Assembly: GCF_002954265.1 (NCBI RefSeq)
Contig: NZ_PPSL01000006.1
Coordinates: 62,001 to 126,000, forward strand
DNA length: 64,000 nt
Origin: Flavipsychrobacter stenotrophus
Lineage (GTDB): Bacteria; Bacteroidota; Bacteroidia; Chitinophagales; Chitinophagaceae
Direction: 5' to 3'
A program made the position numbers and the translations under genes. This document shows positions 60,521 to 64,000 of the stretch, one piece after another. Under the pieces are notes generated by a model. The model saw only the letters and a list, made by a program, of their open reading frames with translations. It was not told where the DNA came from and did no database searches. Each line of letters begins with the position of its first letter. Within the stretch, counting starts at the first letter, position 1.

Positions 60521-61705
60521 CTAATAAGCTATGGCAGCAGTCTCTTTAGTATATTTCAACTTAACGGATCCGGTCAATGCTTTATCAATATCTTCAAGCA
60601 GATCAGCCACATCTTCCAGCCCTACACTCAATCGTATAAGGCTATCCGCGACACCCGATGCATGCCTTTTTTCTGCTGGTATGCTTTTATGCGTCATTGT
60701 TGCAGGGTGACAAAGCAGGCTCTTTACACCACCCAGGCTCTCCGCCAGTTTGAACAGTTTAGTACTACACACCACATTTTTCGCTGCTTCTGCTGTGTCT
60801 TCTTTCAGCGTAAATGAAACCACTCCGCCACCTGCGCTCTGCTGTACTGCAGCAATGCTATGATTGGGATGTGTAGAAAGGCCAGGGTAATATACATTGG
60901 CAACAGCAGGATGCTTTTGCAGGTAGCGGGCTACTATTAGTGCATTACGGCTATGCTCCGCTACGCGCAGATGCAGCGTTTCTATTCCACGTATCACCAG
61001 CCAGCTATCATGTGGTGCCAGTATGGCTCCGCTCGCATTCTGTATAAATTTGATCTCATCGCCGAGGGCTTTTGTTTTGGTTACTACAAGCCCTGCAATC
61101 AGGTCGCTATGGCCCCCAAGATATTTGGTGGCGCTATGCACCACAATGTCAGCGCCCAGCAGTATCGGCTGCTGTAGAGCAGGCGACGCAAAGGTATTGT
61201 CTACACACAGTAACGAACCATTGTCATGGGCTATTTTTGCTATCGCCTCAATGTCGCTGATCTTCAGTGTAGGGTTGGTAGGTGTCTCCAACCAGACCAG
61301 TTTGGTTCTAGCAGTTATAGCAGCCGCTACATTACGGGCATCTGTGGTATCAACGTAGTTGACATTAATGCCGAACTTCTGGTAAATGTGCGTAAACAAT
61401 CGGAATGCGCCCCCGTAAATGTCATCAACCGCCAGTATCTCGTCGCCGCTTTGTAATAGCTTCACTACCGCATCAATAGCCGCGAGTCCGCTGGCAAATG
61501 CATACCCTGCGGCACCTTCTTCCAACTCTGCTATCACTTTTTCAAGCACAGCTCTTGTGGGGTTATTACTACGGGCATAATCATACCCCTTATTTTCTCC
61601 GGGCGCGTCTTGTACAAATGTGGATGTCTGGTAAATAGGTACTGAAATGGATCCTGTCAATGGGTCTACCGGAATACTGTGAATCAGTTTTGTTGCTTTG
61701 CTCAT
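60521..61705 (-). CDS. Cystathionine gamma-synthase or gamma-lyase
   Basis: A 394-residue PLP enzyme of the Cys/Met metabolism family: TSTFVQDAPGENKGYDYARSNNPTR, ASGLAAIDAVVKL, LLCVDNTFASPALQQP, and the PLP Lys in VVHSATKYLGGHSDLIAG. The riboswitch and the adjacent homoserine dehydrogenase favour methionine synthesis (gamma-synthase), but sequence alone does not exclude gamma-lyase. Confidence 0.93.
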   Translation of the reverse strand: MSKATKLIHSIPVDPLTGSISVPIYQTSTFVQDAPGENKGYDYARSNNPTRAVLEKVIAELEEGAAGYAFASGLAAIDAVVKLLQSGDEILAVDDIYGGAFRLFTHIYQKFGINVNYVDTTDARNVAAAITARTKLVWLETPTNPTLKISDIEAIAKIAHDNGSLLCVDNTFASPALQQPILLGADIVVHSATKYLGGHSDLIAGLVVTKTKALGDEIKFIQNASGAILAPHDSWLVIRGIETLHLRVAEHSRNALIVARYLQKHPAVANVYYPGLSTHPNHSIAAVQQSAGGGVVSFTLKEDTAEAAKNVVCSTKLFKLAESLGGVKSLLCHPATMTHKSIPAEKRHASGVADSLIRLSVGLEDVADLLEDIDKALTGSVKLKYTKETAAIAY

Positions 61706-61815
61706 CTTTCTTGGTTTTTATATGATTAATAAATAAAATACTTATCTAATGATCACTTACCAAGGTTTACCGGCAGAGCATTTTTATGTGCATGTCAAGT
61801 ACTGACATACCACAA

Positions 61816-61853
61816 ATAAAAAAAGCTCCCACCGATAAATCAGGGGAGCTTTA
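61816..61853 (-). terminator. Riboswitch-associated terminator
   Basis: On the minus strand, AAGCTCCC, a loop and GGGAGCTTTTTTT form a hairpin with a T run, between the SAM-I aptamer and the start at 61705. It is the likely off-switch of the expression platform. Confidence 0.85.
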
Positions 61854-61909
61854 GTTATGTAAATTCCGTGTGTTGCTGCACGAAAAATATTGCCAACTAT
61901 TACGTCTGA

Positions 61910-62033
61910 CTTATCTTTCCTGCCTTCAGAATTTCTTCTTCAGGAGGATGGAATTAGCACCTGTTTCCCGTATTGCTACGAGAGAGGTTGCTAAGGCTTC
62001 AACGGGCCATAACCCTCTGCCTTTCTTGATAAG
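61910..62033 (-). ncRNA. SAM-I riboswitch (S-box leader)
   Basis: On the minus strand the leader starts CTTATCAAG and closes with GATAAG (P1). Inside are the S-box conserved parts in order: GGCAGAGGG, GGCCC, GAAGCC, GCAACC, and GGTGCTAATTCC, followed by a P4-like GAAGAAGAAATTCTGAAGGCAGG. SAM binding would favour the terminator at 61816-61853 and stop transcription of the transsulfuration gene and, probably, hom. Length about 124 nt. Confidence 0.93.
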
Positions 62034-62190
62034 CGATCTTTTAAAAGAACTGGTGCAAAGGTAAACGCACAACTTTCAATTTTCCAAAACATTTTTTCAA
62101 ACACTTGCAAATATGCAGCTTTCAAACCCACAAGACCATTTCCTGAAACCATTGTCCATCAATGGTTTACAACAATATGGAACCGCGCAA
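62034..62190. other. Intergenic region between riboswitch and TonB receptor
   Basis: Contains a 9-bp hairpin AAACCATTG/CAATGGTTT at 62146-62168 just after the TonB receptor stop, without a T run. The riboswitch promoter must lie here on the minus strand; I found TACCTTTG-like TTTACCTTTG just upstream of the aptamer (62056-62063). Confidence 0.5.
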
Positions 62191-64000
62191 TTAAAACTTA
62201 AAATTGTAAGTGATACTAGGTAGCAAAGGGAGAATATAGACCTCTTTCACCTTCAGTTTTATGGTGCCGGTGTTACCCACCTCCGACCTGTCTACATACA
62301 AAAAGTAAGGATTAGCATGATTGTAAATATTATACACAGAGAACGTCCAGCTACCCTGCCATTTATGCGGCTTAGTATGCTGCGGAGTGTAGGTAGCCGA
62401 CACATCTAAGCGATGATATGCAGGCATACGATACGAGTTGGTTTTACTGTATTGCTCCACCAGCGTACCACCTACAAAATAGAAAGCTGTTGGCAGTGTT
62501 ATAGCATTACCAGTACCATAAATAAATACGCTTGAGAATGTCCATTTCTTACTTTGCTCATAGCTCGCTACTACAGATATATCGTGCCTTCTGTCGTACT
62601 TGGCAGGGAATTCATCACCATTATTTAGTAAGGCAAATTTTTGGTATGTCCACGATAAAGTATACCCTACCCAACCCGTAAATCGGCCTTGTGTTTTATT
62701 GATAAACAACTCTGCACCATATGCGGTTCCTCTACCAAAAACATAAGACAATTCCGGGTCCTGAAGTGAGTTAGGAACGTAGCCATCCTTGTACTGCACC
62801 TGGTTATTCATTCGCTTGTAATATACCTCTACAGCGGTTTCCAGCTTATTATCGAGGAAATTATGAAAGTAACCCGCTGAGTACTGCCATGCATTCTGTG
62901 GCTTTACAATGTAAGTACTTGGTGCCCACACATCGGTAGGTAATGTGCTGCCATTATTAGTTACCAGGTGCAGGTATTGGTATGTCTTGGCCACACTTCC
63001 TTTTACTGACGAATTTTCATTTATGGTGTAGCGAATATTAAATCTCGGTTCAAGCCCATCGTAGACTTTTGCAAGGTCACCTTTGCCATATTTTGTACTA
63101 TCCCTTTTGTTACCGTTGGTATCCACATCATAGGCTGTGTAAGGCCCCACCTGACCGAACCATGTGTATCTCAATCCTACATTTATTTTGATCCTTTTAG
63201 TAAGGTCAAAATCATCCAACACATATGCACCTGCTTCATGCACGTATTTGATCAAAGCATTGTTGGGTTGCAGTTTTATAGTATCTGCCTGGCCCGATAC
63301 CTGGTTAGGGATAAAGGTGTGATTGGTATATACGAGCCCTCCCTTAATGTGGTGATTGAAAGATGTATAATAATCAAGATCGCTCTTTATGTTGTAGTCT
63401 TTTACACCCGATGATATCTTTATACCAAATGCTGCATTTGCAGATGCCCCACTACCCTGCTCAAAGCTTGATGCAAAATTATAAGTGTTGTAAACAGCGG
63501 TAGTATTCAAAAATAACTTATCACTAAACTGATGATTCCACCTTAGCGAAGCAGTGGTATTACCCCAGGGTATCTTCGCTTTAAACGTACCGTTCTCACT
63601 TTCAAATTTAAACTTATCAAGCCCCAGATAGCCACTTAAGTATAGTCTGTCTTTCTCTCCCAATCTGTAATTGGCCTTCAGATTAAGATCATAAAAATAA
63701 TAGCCTGTGTTCTTCAATCGTTCTGTAAATGGTCGCAACAATACATCAATGTAAGTGCGCCTTCCAGCTATCATAAACGACCCTTTATTTTTCTTAAGTG
63801 GACCTTCCAGTGTAAAACGGGAAGCTATCAATCCTATACCACCCTGCCCGTGAAACTCCTTATTATTCCCCTCCTTCATAGTCACATCCACCACCGATGA
63901 CAAACGACCACCGTAGTTAGCAGGTGCGCCACCCTTAACAAGGGTTACATCCTTAATGGCATCTGAATTGAAGACAGAAAAGAAACCAAATAAATGGCCC
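62191..64000 (-). CDS. TonB-dependent receptor, 5' end outside window
   Basis: The minus-strand frame runs from a stop at 62191 to the right edge of the window, so the N-terminus is missing. The visible part begins in the plug (HLFGFFSVFNSDAIKDVTLV, then KGGAPANYGGRLSSVVDVTM) and continues as barrel with many alternating strands, ending in Phe (PSITYNFKF). Roughly 600 residues are seen; an N-terminal signal and CarboxypepD_reg-like domain are probably lost. The substrate is unknown. No SusD-like gene is visible downstream. Confidence 0.93.
   Translation of the reverse strand, partial: GHLFGFFSVFNSDAIKDVTLVKGGAPANYGGRLSSVVDVTMKEGNNKEFHGQGGIGLIASRFTLEGPLKKNKGSFMIAGRRTYIDVLLRPFTERLKNTGYYFYDLNLKANYRLGEKDRLYLSGYLGLDKFKFESENGTFKAKIPWGNTTASLRWNHQFSDKLFLNTTAVYNTYNFASSFEQGSGASANAAFGIKISSGVKDYNIKSDLDYYTSFNHHIKGGLVYTNHTFIPNQVSGQADTIKLQPNNALIKYVHEAGAYVLDDFDLTKRIKINVGLRYTWFGQVGPYTAYDVDTNGNKRDSTKYGKGDLAKVYDGLEPRFNIRYTINENSSVKGSVAKTYQYLHLVTNNGSTLPTDVWAPSTYIVKPQNAWQYSAGYFHNFLDNKLETAVEVYYKRMNNQVQYKDGYVPNSLQDPELSYVFGRGTAYGAELFINKTQGRFTGWVGYTLSWTYQKFALLNNGDEFPAKYDRRHDISVVASYEQSKKWTFSSVFIYGTGNAITLPTAFYFVGGTLVEQYSKTNSYRMPAYHRLDVSATYTPQHTKPHKWQGSWTFSVYNIYNHANPYFLYVDRSEVGNTGTIKLKVKEVYILPLLPSITYNFKF

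Noticed and set aside
61870-62064. 64-codon plus-strand frame
   Set aside because: It is antisense to the SAM-I riboswitch, whose conserved motifs explain the sequence.

Overview
The window reads as a chromosomal segment of a Bacteroidota bacterium, most likely Chitinophagales/Chitinophagaceae-like. Support comes from the sequence: many starts are preceded by a TAnnTTTG -7 element typical of this phylum, three secreted proteins end in type IX secretion (T9SS) sorting domains, there are two TonB-dependent receptors, lipoproteins are common, and Kdo/LPS genes are present. I saw no rRNA, tRNA, CRISPR array, transposase or phage genes.

Layout. 1-2.6 kb: small genes of unknown role, including a semiSWEET-like protein, with a twice-repeated 26-bp bipartite element between them. 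2.7-4.8 kb: membrane protein, NarL/NarX-type kinase and LuxR-type regulator. 4.9-8.7 kb: di-heme lipoprotein, small lipoprotein, unknown protein and TonB receptor. 8.8-9.4 kb: toxin-antitoxin pair with a nonsense-broken toxin. 9.5-14.1 kb: ABC-F ATPase, a possible structured RNA, an orphan HSDR_N-like domain and a CtpA-type protease. 14.2-18.3 kb: molybdenum cofactor genes (moeA, moaC, mobA, moeB/thiF-rhodanese) interrupted by a frameshifted small membrane gene. 18.3-20.4 kb: Coq4-like protein and kynureninase. 20.5-28.6 kb: one giant surface protein with 24 Ig-like repeats and three LamG-like domains. 29-31.8 kb: TPR histidine kinase and LytTR regulator. 32-33.8 kb: an MbnH/MbnP-like pair. 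34.9-38.9 kb: the alpha ribosomal operon infA-rpmJ-rpsM-rpsK-rpsD-rpoA-rplQ. 39-46 kb: amidohydrolase, YdeI-like protein, a tiny membrane protein, a secreted reprolysin-like protease, and a secreted cytochrome c/copper monooxygenase-like protein. 46-50.5 kb: SDR, thioesterase, cinA, aroK, DUF423, kdsB. 50.6-55.4 kb: rfbC, a sugar aminotransferase, an ABC ATPase with a small membrane partner, waaA and an outer-membrane barrel. 55.6-59.1 kb: membrane protein, winged-helix regulator, CreD, diacylglycerol kinase and a DUF1361-like gene with an in-frame TGA. 59.2-62.2 kb: homoserine dehydrogenase and a cystathionine synthase/lyase behind a SAM-I riboswitch and terminator. 62.2-64 kb: a 5'-truncated TonB receptor.

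Functional themes: envelope and LPS synthesis (kdsB, waaA, rfbC), T9SS-dependent surface proteins, methionine biosynthesis under SAM control, and a recurring haem/copper theme (di-heme lipoprotein, MbnH/MbnP pair, cytochrome-monooxygenase fusion). Three genes carry a single-base lesion (ParE-like toxin, the gene inside the Moco cluster, DUF1361), which is either real decay or sequencing error. The most distinctive loci are the MbnH/MbnP-like pair, the giant adhesin-like protein with a recent internal duplication, the repeated element at the left end, and the possible folded RNA near 11.5 kb.
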